Source: Alphaproteobacteria bacterium RIFCSPHIGHO2_02_FULL_46_13 (GTDB lineage Bacteria > Pseudomonadota > Alphaproteobacteria > Micavibrionales > Micavibrionaceae). Taken from it: 51,839 nt of DNA. The notes below the pieces were generated by a model, which did not search any database, had not been told where the DNA came from, and was given only the letters and a program-made list of their open reading frames with translations. The stretch is taken from contig MEMI01000043.1 in assembly GCA_001767915.1 (NCBI GenBank), forward strand, positions 46,879-98,717. Reading direction: 5' to 3'. The position numbers and the translations under genes were made by a program. Shown here in pieces: positions 1 to 7,746 of this stretch; position 1 is the stretch's first letter, and every line of letters begins with the position of its first letter.

Positions 1-403
1 AGCGTTTAGCCCCTTGGATGGCACGATCAAGTGCTCCCCCCTCTTCAGGAAGAATTCTTTTCAGGATTTGTCCAGGAGCAGCCAATAATACCTCCCCTAA
101 ACTAGGCCGTTGCTGACCTTGTCCAGGCGTTCCTGCGGGATCAAATCGTTGTAGGAAATTTCTTGTTACACTATTTACATTTGCCCCTTGCTGACTTGCC
201 GCGACTTCAGGGCGACGCGCTACGCCATTCGGATCAACATGTTGAGACTGCCGATGATTTACGTTTCCGAGCACTCCTGTGAGATCGCCAATTCCATCAA
301 GAGTGGCCGTCTTAACAGCCTCAGCAACTGACACTTTACCTTGAGTGAGTTTTTTAATACCAACTCTCTCTACATCTTTAGCAAAACCATCAAATACACC
401 CAT
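1..403 (-). CDS. Hypothetical protein, 5' part only (runs off window start)
   Basis: An open frame on the minus strand starts at the ATG at 403-401, preceded by a weak AGG ribosome site, and continues past base 1 with 134 codons visible. It begins MGVFDGFAKDVERVGIKKLT. No signal peptide or membrane segment is visible. The N-terminal part is mixed polar and charged, followed by a Gln/Asn/Gly/Pro-rich stretch around residues 48-95 and then a more helical part with a LAAPGQILKRILPEEGG segment. I do not recognise the family. It is divergent from dnaB across a 166-base gap. The frame is uninterrupted and the start is plausible, but function cannot be assigned and the protein is incomplete. Confidence 0.6.
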   Translation of the reverse strand, partial: MGVFDGFAKDVERVGIKKLTQGKVSVAEAVKTATLDGIGDLTGVLGNVNHRQSQHVDPNGVARRPEVAASQQGANVNSVTRNFLQRFDPAGTPGQGQQRPSLGEVLLAAPGQILKRILPEEGGALDRAIQGAKR

Positions 404-569
404 AAAACACCTATTTTCGCTATTCGTTTTAAATTCTGATCCTAGAATATATGGAAACAGTTAATAATACGTTTATTCATAATCACAACCACCTCACTAC
501 CCTTCAAAAAATCAAAAAAACCAAAACCAAATATGGAAGAATAAAAACTTCTCTGCTAACGTCATTTTT
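404..569. other. Intergenic region upstream of dnaB
   Basis: This AT-rich 166-base gap separates the divergent gene ending at 403 from dnaB. It should carry both promoters, but I see no convincing -35/-10 pair and no good Shine-Dalgarno sequence before the dnaB ATG at 570. A short open frame starting at 451 in another frame overlaps dnaB and looks spurious. Confidence 0.4.
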
Positions 570-2090
570 ATGTCCCAGATTTCAGAACTTAAAAAAGCCG
601 GATTCCAGTCCGCAAATGCCGCGTCCTTGTCACAACCGTCAAGCGATTCCAATTACCGCATCCTCCCCCAGAATCTGGAGGCCGAGCAAGGTTTGCTGGG
701 TACATTGCTGATCGACAACCGCACCTATGAAAAGATCGGTGACTTTCTAAAACCGGAACATTTCTTGGCACCTGCCCACCAACGGATTTTCCAAGCGATT
801 CGCACATTGGTTGACCGCGGACAAACCGCCTCGCCCGTTACCCTCAAAACCTTCTTTGATAAAGACGAAGATCTGGAACAAGTCGGCGGTGCCGCCTATC
901 TCGCGGATTTGGCGGCAAGCGTAATTTCCATCCTGAATATCGAAGATTACGCCCGCACGATTTATGACCTCTATCTGCGCCGCGAACTCATCTCGTTCGG
1001 CAATGATGCCGTCAATGATGCCTATGAACACAATATCGAACGCGATGCCCAAGATATTATCGAGGTGGCCGAGGCCAAATTATTCTCCCTCGCTGAAACA
1101 GGCGACGGCCAAGCCAGTTTCGTAACTCTGCGCGATTCCATTAAAGTCGCAATTGATCTTGCCGAAAGTGCCTATAATAACAAAGGCGGTGTGACTGGTG
1201 TGACCACTGGCCTCAAAGACGTTGATGAAAAACTGGGCGGCCTGCATAACTCTGACTTGCTGATCCTCGCGGGGCGTCCGTCGATGGGGAAGACAGCACT
1301 GGCCACCAACATGGCCTTTAACGCCGCCAATGCCTACGCCAAATCAGGCGGCAAAGAAGGCGCGATTACCGCCTTCTTCTCGCTCGAGATGTCGCACGAC
1401 CAGTTGACGACGCGTATTCTGGCAGAACAATCGGGTATCTCCGGCGACGCGCTTCGTAAAGGGAATATGACCGAAGGACAATTCCGTGATTTCGCGCAAG
1501 CCGCCCACAACTTAACCCAAGTGCCACTTTATATTGACGACACACCTGCCCTGTCCATCGGCGCAGTGCGTACCCGTTGCCGTCGCCTCAAACGCAAACA
1601 TGGCCTTGGCCTGATCGTCATCGACTATCTGCAACTCCTGCGTGGATCGGGAAGCAAACAATCCGAAAGCAACCGCGTGAACGAAATTTCCGAGATTACC
1701 CGCGGCCTGAAAGCATTGGCCAAAGAACTCCAGGTTCCGGTTCTGGCACTGTCCCAGCTATCGCGTGCGGTGGAACAACGTGAAGATAAACGCCCGATGT
1801 TATCCGACCTTCGCGAATCCGGATCGATTGAACAAGACGCGGACGTTGTGATGTTCGTATACCGTGAAGAATATTATCTGGCACGCGAAATTCCTGCGCA
1901 ACGTGATAATGAACCAATGGACAAATTCAACGAACGCTACGCCTCATGGGCGCAACGCCTGCAAGACAGTGCCAACGTCGCCGAAAATATCATCGCCAAA
2001 CAACGTCACGGCCCCATCGGAATCGTCAAACTCTTCTTCGACCCGAACCTGACAAAATTCGCGGATCTAGATCAACGCCACCATTCATAA
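570..2090 (+). CDS. dnaB: Replicative DNA helicase DnaB
   Basis: This is the hexameric ATP-driven helicase that unwinds DNA ahead of the replisome and interacts with primase. At 506 residues it is close to the usual 450-510. An N-terminal helical domain (about residues 30-130, starting at ILPQNLEAEQGLLG) is followed by a linker and a RecA-like domain. That domain has Walker A GRPSMGKT at 235-242, the Walker B-like LIVIDYLQLL, and the DLRESGSIEQDADVVMFVYR segment typical of DnaB motif 4. The first 28 residues form a Ser/Ala-rich extension. There is no clear ribosome site before the ATG at 570, but no other Met lies near the N-terminus. The stop is one base before alr, so the two are probably co-transcribed. 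Confidence 0.97.
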   Translation: MSQISELKKAGFQSANAASLSQPSSDSNYRILPQNLEAEQGLLGTLLIDNRTYEKIGDFLKPEHFLAPAHQRIFQAIRTLVDRGQTASPVTLKTFFDKDEDLEQVGGAAYLADLAASVISILNIEDYARTIYDLYLRRELISFGNDAVNDAYEHNIERDAQDIIEVAEAKLFSLAETGDGQASFVTLRDSIKVAIDLAESAYNNKGGVTGVTTGLKDVDEKLGGLHNSDLLILAGRPSMGKTALATNMAFNAANAYAKSGGKEGAITAFFSLEMSHDQLTTRILAEQSGISGDALRKGNMTEGQFRDFAQAAHNLTQVPLYIDDTPALSIGAVRTRCRRLKRKHGLGLIVIDYLQLLRGSGSKQSESNRVNEISEITRGLKALAKELQVPVLALSQLSRAVEQREDKRPMLSDLRESGSIEQDADVVMFVYREEYYLAREIPAQRDNEPMDKFNERYASWAQRLQDSANVAENIIAKQRHGPIGIVKLFFDPNLTKFADLDQRHHS

Positions 2091-2091
2091 T

Positions 2092-3159
2092 ATGAAACAC
2101 TCCCCTACCCGCATCATTATCAACACCTCGGCACTTCAGGGGAATTATAAATTCCTGACCAGCAAGGTCGGACAAACATGCCAAACCGCCGCCGTTGTCA
2201 AAGCGAATGGGTATGGATTAGGGGTTGATGTTGTTGTTCCCGCATTGGAACAGGCAGGCGCAAAATTTTTCTATGTCGCCCATTTTGCCGAGGCTCTGAC
2301 GGTGCGCCAATTGACATCTGCTCCGATAGCGGTACTGGGCGGCCTTCCACGCGGAGCGGCGGATGATTATAAGAACAATAGAATTGTTCCCGTTTTAAAT
2401 ACCGCCGAAGAAATCACAAACTGCCCCGCCGACCTGCCCGCCATCTGGCATATTGATACGGGCATGAATAGGTTGGGGTTAAGTGTAAATGAAGTCTCAA
2501 CCTTTGCTAGTCAGGCGAAATCCTTACCCATCCTGATGATGACCCATTTTACATCAAGTGATGATGCACAGAGTTCACATGCCGCCGAGCAAGTCCGCAA
2601 ATTTAATGACTGTATCGCGGGACTGCCAAAACCATTCCAACTTATTCCGCAAAGCATTTGCAATTCATCGGGAATCTTCCGCAATGAAAACTGGCACCGC
2701 GCTCAAACACGCCCGGGCGTTGCTTTATACGGCGCAAACCCAACACCAGAAACTAAAAATCCAATGTCCCCAGTGGTCACAATGGAAACCCGCATCCTGC
2801 AAATCCGCACTGCCCGCGCAGGCGAAACCGTCGGCTACAACCAAACCGAAACTTTAGAAAAAGATACACTATTGGCCACAGTCGGCCTCGGCTACGCCGA
2901 CGGCTTTCTCCGCTCCGGCAGCAGCCGCGCCAAACTCTATTGGCACGGACAACCCTGCAAAATCATGGGACGAGTCTCGATGGACTTGATCGTGGTCGAT
3001 ATCAACAACCTCAAAAACTGCCCCACCCCGAAACAAGGCGACCATCTCGAAGTTCTCGGCAACCACCAATCCGTTGACCAATTGGCCAAAGATTTAGGCA
3101 CGATCAGCTATGAGGTTATCACCTCCCTCTCCCAGAGGGCAGAACGTCTCGCACGATAA
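2092..3159 (+). CDS. alr: Alanine racemase
   Basis: A PLP enzyme that interconverts L- and D-alanine for peptidoglycan synthesis in the cytoplasm. The PLP-binding lysine is K37 in AVVKANGYGLG and the second catalytic base is Y268 in LGYADGF. IDTGMNRLGL (about 121-130) and GRVSMDLIVVDI are further family signatures. At 355 residues the length is normal. It starts one base after the dnaB stop; dnaB-alr adjacency is common in alphaproteobacteria. A new promoter lies just downstream, so this is probably the end of the dnaB-alr unit. Confidence 0.96.
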   Translation: MKHSPTRIIINTSALQGNYKFLTSKVGQTCQTAAVVKANGYGLGVDVVVPALEQAGAKFFYVAHFAEALTVRQLTSAPIAVLGGLPRGAADDYKNNRIVPVLNTAEEITNCPADLPAIWHIDTGMNRLGLSVNEVSTFASQAKSLPILMMTHFTSSDDAQSSHAAEQVRKFNDCIAGLPKPFQLIPQSICNSSGIFRNENWHRAQTRPGVALYGANPTPETKNPMSPVVTMETRILQIRTARAGETVGYNQTETLEKDTLLATVGLGYADGFLRSGSSRAKLYWHGQPCKIMGRVSMDLIVVDINNLKNCPTPKQGDHLEVLGNHQSVDQLAKDLGTISYEVITSLSQRAERLAR

Positions 3160-3163
3160 TTTA

Positions 3164-3192
3164 TTGACATAATATTTATATTTATGTATATT
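3164..3192 (+). promoter_or_regulatory. Consensus sigma-70 type promoter
   Basis: A perfect TTGACA at 3164-3169 is followed after 17 bases by TATATT at 3187-3192, starting five bases after the alr stop. Transcription would begin near 3199, leaving a leader of about 24 bases with a GAAGGGA ribosome site before the ATG at 3223. It is one of the best promoter matches in the window. Confidence 0.75.
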
Positions 3193-3222
3193 CCCTGCAG
3201 TCAATGATGAAGGGAAAAAATC

Positions 3223-3615
3223 ATGCGGAATATGGGATGGCTAATACCAAGCTTTAAAACCAAAGCAAGAGCAAATTCAGAAGGTCTTAGCCTTCGCAAA
3301 TTCAATTCCGAAGCTTCCGATAAATCAATTCAAATCGAATTTCGTACACGCCATCAAAACCCAGACATGCGGAAGGTTTTTGACGGCGTGTTATCTGCTC
3401 TTCCTGATCCTGATGCCTTTCATGCCTTCATCTCCAATATCTCAGGTGAGCGCAAAAGCACCATTACTGTATCCCTCCATGCAAAAAACCCGCAGGATGT
3501 CAGTAAAGCAACCTTTCAGACTCTCTCCCTCATGCTCATAAAACATATCAAAACTGATTTAACAGGTGAGATCGCCAAAACTGGCCATTCGCAGTCTGCA
3601 CCGTCACCACATTAA
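3223..3615 (+). CDS. Hypothetical protein, 130 aa
   Basis: I do not recognise this protein. It starts MRNMGWLIPSFKTKARANS, with no convincing signal peptide, and has a basic N-terminal 25 residues. The middle looks like a mixed alpha/beta domain: KSIQIEFRTRHQNPD, then PDPDAFHAFISNI, then a strand-like STITVSLHA, then a helix with TFQTLSLMLIKHIKTDL. The tail is polar (GHSQSAPSPH). A GAAGGGA ribosome site and a consensus promoter directly upstream support expression as a single gene between the dnaB-alr and pyrH units. A small soluble alpha/beta protein is the most I can say. Confidence 0.65.
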   Translation: MRNMGWLIPSFKTKARANSEGLSLRKFNSEASDKSIQIEFRTRHQNPDMRKVFDGVLSALPDPDAFHAFISNISGERKSTITVSLHAKNPQDVSKATFQTLSLMLIKHIKTDLTGEIAKTGHSQSAPSPH

Positions 3616-3642
3616 CATAAATGAAAAATTTGCCTGATTTCC

Positions 3643-3670
3643 TTGCATTTTTCGTCTTGCCTGATATGAA
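3643..3670 (+). promoter_or_regulatory. Probable promoter of the pyrH operon
   Basis: TTGCAT at 3643-3648 and TATGAA at 3665-3670 are separated by 16 bases, about 30 bases before the pyrH start. The position is right and the match is moderate. The transcript would carry pyrH-frr-uppS-cdsA-dxr. Confidence 0.45.
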
Positions 3671-3700
3671 TATCGGACAATAAAAATAAGGAAAAAAGTG

Positions 3701-4450
3701 ATGACCGCCATGCCAGCCGTAAAACCCTTCCCTGCCCTTAAATATAAACGTGTTCTTCTTAAAATTTCGGGTGAAGTTTTAATGGGGCCTCGTGAATTCG
3801 GTCTTGATCCTGATACGATTGCCCGTATTGCCCAAGACGTCAAAGACGTTGTGGATATGGGATGTGAACTCTGTATCGTTGTCGGCGCAGGGAATATTTT
3901 CCGCGGCTTGTCCGGTGCATCCAACGGGATGGACAGAACAACAGCCGATCATATGGGGATGTTGGGGATTGTCATCAATGCTTTGGCGTTACAAAACGCC
4001 CTTGAAAATATCAACGTCAAAACCCGTGTTCAATCCGCGATCCAGATGGATCAGGTGTGTGAACCTTATATCCGTCGTAAAGCCATTCGCCACATGGAAA
4101 AAGGCCGCGTGGTTATTTTCGCGGCAGGAACAGGTAACCCTTATTTCACATCCGATACCGGCGCATCCCTCCGCGCATCCGAAATGAATTGCGACCTGAT
4201 CGCCAAAGGAACAAAGGTCAACGGAATTTACACCGCCGACCCGTTCAAAGACCCGAACGCCGTCAAATACGATCACCTGACCTATATGGACATCCTAACC
4301 AAAGATTTAAAAGTGATGGACGCCACCGCAATCTCCCTCGCCCGTGAAAACAAAGTGCCTGTGATGGTTTTCTCCATCCGCGAAAAAGGCAACTTTGCCA
4401 AAGTCATGACCGGACAAGGCGAATACACTATCGTCAGTGACGAGAAATAA
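3701..4450 (+). CDS. pyrH: UMP kinase
   Basis: Phosphorylates UMP to UDP, the committed step for UTP, CTP and UDP-sugar supply; bacterial PyrH is a hexameric amino acid kinase-fold enzyme. Visible signatures are [11 protein letters not shown] near the N-terminus, [10 protein letters not shown], the [19 protein letters not shown] helix, and [17 protein letters not shown] followed by [13 protein letters not shown], typical of nucleotide binding. GTG at 3698 is directly followed by ATG at 3701. The AAGGA at 3688-3692 is better spaced for 3701, and ATG 3710 is also possible. The usual upstream neighbours rpsB and tsf are absent; frr follows 31 bases later. Confidence 0.95.
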   Translation: MTAMPAVKPFPALKYKRVLLKISGEVLMGPREFGLDPDTIARIAQDVKDVVDMGCELCIVVGAGNIFRGLSGASNGMDRTTADHMGMLGIVINALALQNALENINVKTRVQSAIQMDQVCEPYIRRKAIRHMEKGRVVIFAAGTGNPYFTSDTGASLRASEMNCDLIAKGTKVNGIYTADPFKDPNAVKYDHLTYMDILTKDLKVMDATAISLARENKVPVMVFSIREKGNFAKVMTGQGEYTIVSDEK

Positions 4451-4481
4451 GATTCAAAAAGTAAAAAAGGAAGAAACTAAA

Positions 4482-5027
4482 ATGGCACTCAATATCAATG
4501 ATATTAAACAACGCATGCAAGGCGCGATTGATACGCTGGAAAAAGAATTTGTGGGTCTGCGTACAGGCCGCGCATCGGTCAATATGCTTGACCCGATTAC
4601 GGTTGAAGTTTACGGCGCCCGTATGCCTCTCAACCAAGTCGGTACCGTCAGCGTTCCTGAACCACGCCTTTTGACCGTTCAAGTCTGGGATATGAACTCC
4701 ACCAAAGCCGTTGAAAAAGCCATTCGTGATGCTGGTCTCGGCCTCAACCCACAGGGCGAAGGATCATTGATCCGCATTCCTATTCCTGAGCTGTCAACAG
4801 AACGCCGCACTGAACTCCAAAAAGTTGCTGGCAAATACGCCGAACAAACCCGCGTTGCCATTCGTAACGTGCGCCGCGATGGTATGGACGCGATTAAAAA
4901 AGATGATGATTTGACCGAAGATGATCAAAAAAGATTATCCGATGACGTTCAAAAAATGACCGATGAATTTATTAAATCGGTTGATGCCATGTTGGCGAAA
5001 AAAGAAGCCGATGTGATGAAGGTCTAA
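4482..5027 (+). CDS. frr: Ribosome recycling factor
   Basis: Frees ribosomes from mRNA after termination together with EF-G. The 181-residue product starting [15 protein letters not shown] has the expected length (about 185) and the RRF signatures [33 protein letters not shown] and [10 protein letters not shown]. The frame is open 15 codons further upstream (to 4437, inside the end of pyrH), but an AAGGAAG site sits correctly before the ATG at 4482, which also matches the conserved N-terminus. Its stop overlaps the uppS start by one base (TAATG), suggesting coupled translation. Confidence 0.96.
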   Translation: MALNINDIKQRMQGAIDTLEKEFVGLRTGRASVNMLDPITVEVYGARMPLNQVGTVSVPEPRLLTVQVWDMNSTKAVEKAIRDAGLGLNPQGEGSLIRIPIPELSTERRTELQKVAGKYAEQTRVAIRNVRRDGMDAIKKDDDLTEDDQKRLSDDVQKMTDEFIKSVDAMLAKKEADVMKV

Positions 5028-5770
5028 TGACAATCTCAACCAATACAGATAAAGCCGCTATCCCCAACCATGTTGCCATCATTATGGATGGCAACGGTCG
5101 TTGGGCGAAATCGCGTGGCCTTCCGCGCACAGCCGGCCACCGTAAAGGAGTCGAGATTGTTCGCAATGTCGTTGAATACGCCAAAGAAGTCGGCATTAAC
5201 ACCATCACTCTCTTTGGCTTCTCGTCAGAAAATTGGAATCGTCCTCAGGATGAAATCAATGATTTGATGAAAATGCTCCGCACCTATTTAAGGTCTGAAA
5301 CTGCCGACCTTCATAAAAACGGTGTGCGCCTGCGCGTGATTGGTGACCGCGCGGCCTTTGATGCGGATATTGTTGAACTGATCGAAAATGCAGAACGCCT
5401 GACATCCGAAAATACAAAATTGAATCTGGTCATGGCATTAGGCTACGGCGGACGCCAAGACATACTGCATGCCGCTCAATTGCTCGCCGACCATGCCTAC
5501 CGCGAAAACCGCAAATTGACCCGCGACGAAGTTGAGAATCTGTTCCCTCAATTCCTGATGACCGCAGGAATTCCCGACCCTGATCTGATGATCCGCACCA
5601 GCGGCGAACAACGCATCTCGAACTTCCTGATCTGGCAATGTGCCTACACGGAATTTGTATTCACTGAAACCTTATGGCCTGACTTTACCAAACAACATTT
5701 AATTGACGCCATCGAAGAATTCGCAAAACGCGACCGTCGTTTTGGCAAAGTCAAAACAACACAAGGCTAG
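5027..5770 (+). CDS. uppS: Isoprenyl (undecaprenyl) diphosphate synthase
   Basis: A cis-prenyltransferase that extends farnesyl diphosphate with isopentenyl units to the lipid carrier used for peptidoglycan and other envelope polymers. The metal-binding aspartate is D21 in MDGNGRWAK. FGFSSENWNRP, the basic-pocket region RTSGEQRISNFLIWQ and AYTEFVFTETLWPDF are all present. At 247 residues it is of normal length. It overlaps frr by one base and is followed after three bases by cdsA. It uses the same isoprenoid pool to which dxr, two genes downstream, contributes. Confidence 0.96.
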   Translation: MTISTNTDKAAIPNHVAIIMDGNGRWAKSRGLPRTAGHRKGVEIVRNVVEYAKEVGINTITLFGFSSENWNRPQDEINDLMKMLRTYLRSETADLHKNGVRLRVIGDRAAFDADIVELIENAERLTSENTKLNLVMALGYGGRQDILHAAQLLADHAYRENRKLTRDEVENLFPQFLMTAGIPDPDLMIRTSGEQRISNFLIWQCAYTEFVFTETLWPDFTKQHLIDAIEEFAKRDRRFGKVKTTQG

Positions 5771-5773
5771 ATA

Positions 5774-6460
5774 ATGGGAAAACCCCTTTCCTCCCTCACA
5801 CTTCGCCTTATTTCATCGGCTGTTTTAATCCCGGTTGTGGTTAGCCTTGTGGCGATTGGGGAATGGTTCTTTATCGGCTTGATTGCAATCTGCATCGCGA
5901 TAGCCTTTATAGAATGGATCAATATTACAAAACATATACCTATTAGTCGCCTTACAAAGAGCACCACTATTATCGTTGGTTTTTTCTATCTCGGTTTTTC
6001 TTTTATTGAGATGTCACTTCTGCGCGAACATAGTAACGGCCTTTTCTGGACCATCCTGTTTATGATGTGTATATGGGCAAGCGATTCCGTGGCTTACCTT
6101 TTCGGCAAAACAATGGGCGGCCCAAAAATGTCGCCGACGATCAGCCCCAACAAAACTTGGTCCGGCTATATGGGCGCGCTAATTGGCCCTGCGATATTTT
6201 TGTTTTTGGCCATTCATGTCGCAACCCCTGATTTTCTGATTGAACGCACCCCCGAAGGTTGGATCACTCTGTTGACAGGACTTTGCTTCGGCGTGGCGGG
6301 ACAATCAGGCGATTTGATGATCTCTGCCATGAAACGCAAAGCAGGTTTAAAAGATACGGGTGCCATCATCCCCGGACATGGCGGTATTCTGGACAGGATC
6401 GACGCTCTACTCCTCGCCTTACCTATTTTTCTGGCCTATATAAAATTCGTAACGGGATAA
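5774..6460 (+). CDS. cdsA: Phosphatidate cytidylyltransferase
   Basis: A membrane enzyme making CDP-diacylglycerol from phosphatidate and CTP, the branch point for phospholipids. The 228-residue product is hydrophobic with several membrane segments. It carries the CdsA signature near the C-terminus: the GDLMISAMKRKAGLKDTG stretch, then IIPGHGGILDRIDALL. SPNKTWSGYMGALIGP is also typical. It is shorter than the E. coli enzyme (about 285), lacking some N-terminal membrane helices, which is common in alphaproteobacteria. It lies three bases after uppS and six before dxr, clearly the same operon. Confidence 0.94.
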   Translation: MGKPLSSLTLRLISSAVLIPVVVSLVAIGEWFFIGLIAICIAIAFIEWINITKHIPISRLTKSTTIIVGFFYLGFSFIEMSLLREHSNGLFWTILFMMCIWASDSVAYLFGKTMGGPKMSPTISPNKTWSGYMGALIGPAIFLFLAIHVATPDFLIERTPEGWITLLTGLCFGVAGQSGDLMISAMKRKAGLKDTGAIIPGHGGILDRIDALLLALPIFLAYIKFVTG

Positions 6461-6466
6461 TGTGGC

Positions 6467-7606
6467 ATGACCCAAAAAACCATCACCATTCTCGGGTCAA
6501 CAGGGTCAGTCGGAACAAACACCATTGATCTGATTTCTGGCAACCCCGATAAATTCAAAGTCCGCGCCCTGACCGCTGGCAAAAACATTTCCCTTCTTAT
6601 GGAGCAAGCCAGAAAATTAAACCCTGAATTTGTGGCGATTGCAGACAATACCCAATTTGATGAATTAAAATCCGCCCTAGCAGGAACATCCATCCAATGC
6701 GGCGCGGGCGAGTCCGCAATCATTGAAGCCGCCAGCATGAATGTTGATGTGACCATGGCCTCCATCGTCGGTTTTGCAGGGCTGAAACCCGTCCTCACCG
6801 CCATTCGCCATGCCAAGACAGTGGCGATTGCAAACAAAGAACCATTGGTGGCAGCAGGGTCACTCGTCCTGTCCCTCGCCGATGAATTTGGTACGAAAAT
6901 TTTACCCGTTGATAGTGAACATAGCGCGATTTTTCAGGTGTTAGAAACGCATAACCGCGACGCCGTCAAAAAAATAATCCTGACCGCATCGGGCGGCCCG
7001 TTCCGCGCGTCTTCCATTGAACAGATGAACGCCGCAACGGTTGAACAAGCCCTCGCCCACCCCAACTGGACAATGGGCGCCAAAATTTCGATTGATAGCG
7101 CCAGCATGATGAACAAAGCGTTAGAAATGATCGAGGCGCATTATTTATTCGCCATGCCCGCCGACAAAATCGATGTCGTCATTCACCCGCAATCGGTCAT
7201 TCATTCGATGGTGGAATATATTGACGGGTCAGTTCTGGCACAACTGGGCGCACCCGATATGCGCACCCCGATTGCCTATGCCTTGGCCTATCCCGAACGG
7301 ATGCAGACAACGGGCAACACTCTCGACTGGAACACATTGTCAAATCTGACGTTTGAAAAACCAGACCTCACAAAATTCCGCGCCATTCAACTGGCCTATG
7401 ATTGCTTAAAGGCAGGCGCCGCACACCAGATTGCATTCAACGCCGCCAATGAAATTGCGGTTGCAAAATTCCTAAACCACCAAATCCGTTTCGGACAAAT
7501 TTTGACCTTGGTCGAACGCGGCTTAGCCCTCACCCCCGACACCACCCCGAAAACTCTGGGCGACATTCTGGCGATTGACGAAGAAGTCAGACGGAAATTA
7601 AATTAA
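6467..7606 (+). CDS. dxr: 1-deoxy-D-xylulose 5-phosphate reductoisomerase
   Basis: The second enzyme of the MEP isoprenoid pathway: converts DXP to MEP with NADPH. The Rossmann motif GSTGSVGTNT lies near residues 9-18. The metal and substrate region has NKEPLVAAG, PVDSEHSAIFQ, LTASGGPFR, HPNWTMGAKISIDSASMMNK and HPQSVIHSMVEY, all standard DXR motifs. At 379 residues the length is normal. It ends the pyrH operon. In most relatives rseP and bamA follow, but here the next feature is a repeat pair and a converging gene. The repeat hairpins at 7621-7713 may end transcription. Confidence 0.96.
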   Translation: MTQKTITILGSTGSVGTNTIDLISGNPDKFKVRALTAGKNISLLMEQARKLNPEFVAIADNTQFDELKSALAGTSIQCGAGESAIIEAASMNVDVTMASIVGFAGLKPVLTAIRHAKTVAIANKEPLVAAGSLVLSLADEFGTKILPVDSEHSAIFQVLETHNRDAVKKIILTASGGPFRASSIEQMNAATVEQALAHPNWTMGAKISIDSASMMNKALEMIEAHYLFAMPADKIDVVIHPQSVIHSMVEYIDGSVLAQLGAPDMRTPIAYALAYPERMQTTGNTLDWNTLSNLTFEKPDLTKFRAIQLAYDCLKAGAAHQIAFNAANEIAVAKFLNHQIRFGQILTLVERGLALTPDTTPKTLGDILAIDEEVRRKLN

Positions 7607-7620
7607 TTATTTTTAGTACA

Positions 7621-7713
7621 CCCCCATCCTAACCTTCCCTCCCCCGTCAAGGGGGAAGGAACAGGTGTACAAACAAGTCCTCCCCCTTGACGGGGGAGGA
7701 TTTAGGTGGGGGT
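7621..7713. repeat. Inverted pair of palindromic repeats (no gene inside)
   Basis: Two related units lie in opposite orientation: 7621-7659, a CCCCCATCCTAACC-type arm plus a GC-rich hairpin around CGTCAAGG, and 7679-7713, the same hairpin inverted plus an ATTTAGGTGGGGG arm. Each unit folds on itself and the two can pair. The hairpins are the inner parts and the pyrimidine arms the outer parts, the reverse of the pair at 17542-17619. The pair sits between the convergent dxr and the Suv3-like domain gene and could serve as a bidirectional terminator. Confidence 0.75.
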
Positions 7714-7746
7714 GAGTAGCTCGACTTTAATTTAAATCAGCCATCA

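Noticed and set aside
1-403. Part of a prophage or secretion system at the window start
   Set aside because: The visible 134 residues have no phage or secretion motif; there is not enough to assign it.
451-711. 86-codon frame overlapping the start of dnaB
   Set aside because: It is in another frame, most of it lies within dnaB, and it has no ribosome site; it looks like chance.
7621-7713. Possible CRISPR or short direct repeats
   Set aside because: The units are inverted and self-palindromic with no regular spacers; no CRISPR array or cas gene was seen anywhere.
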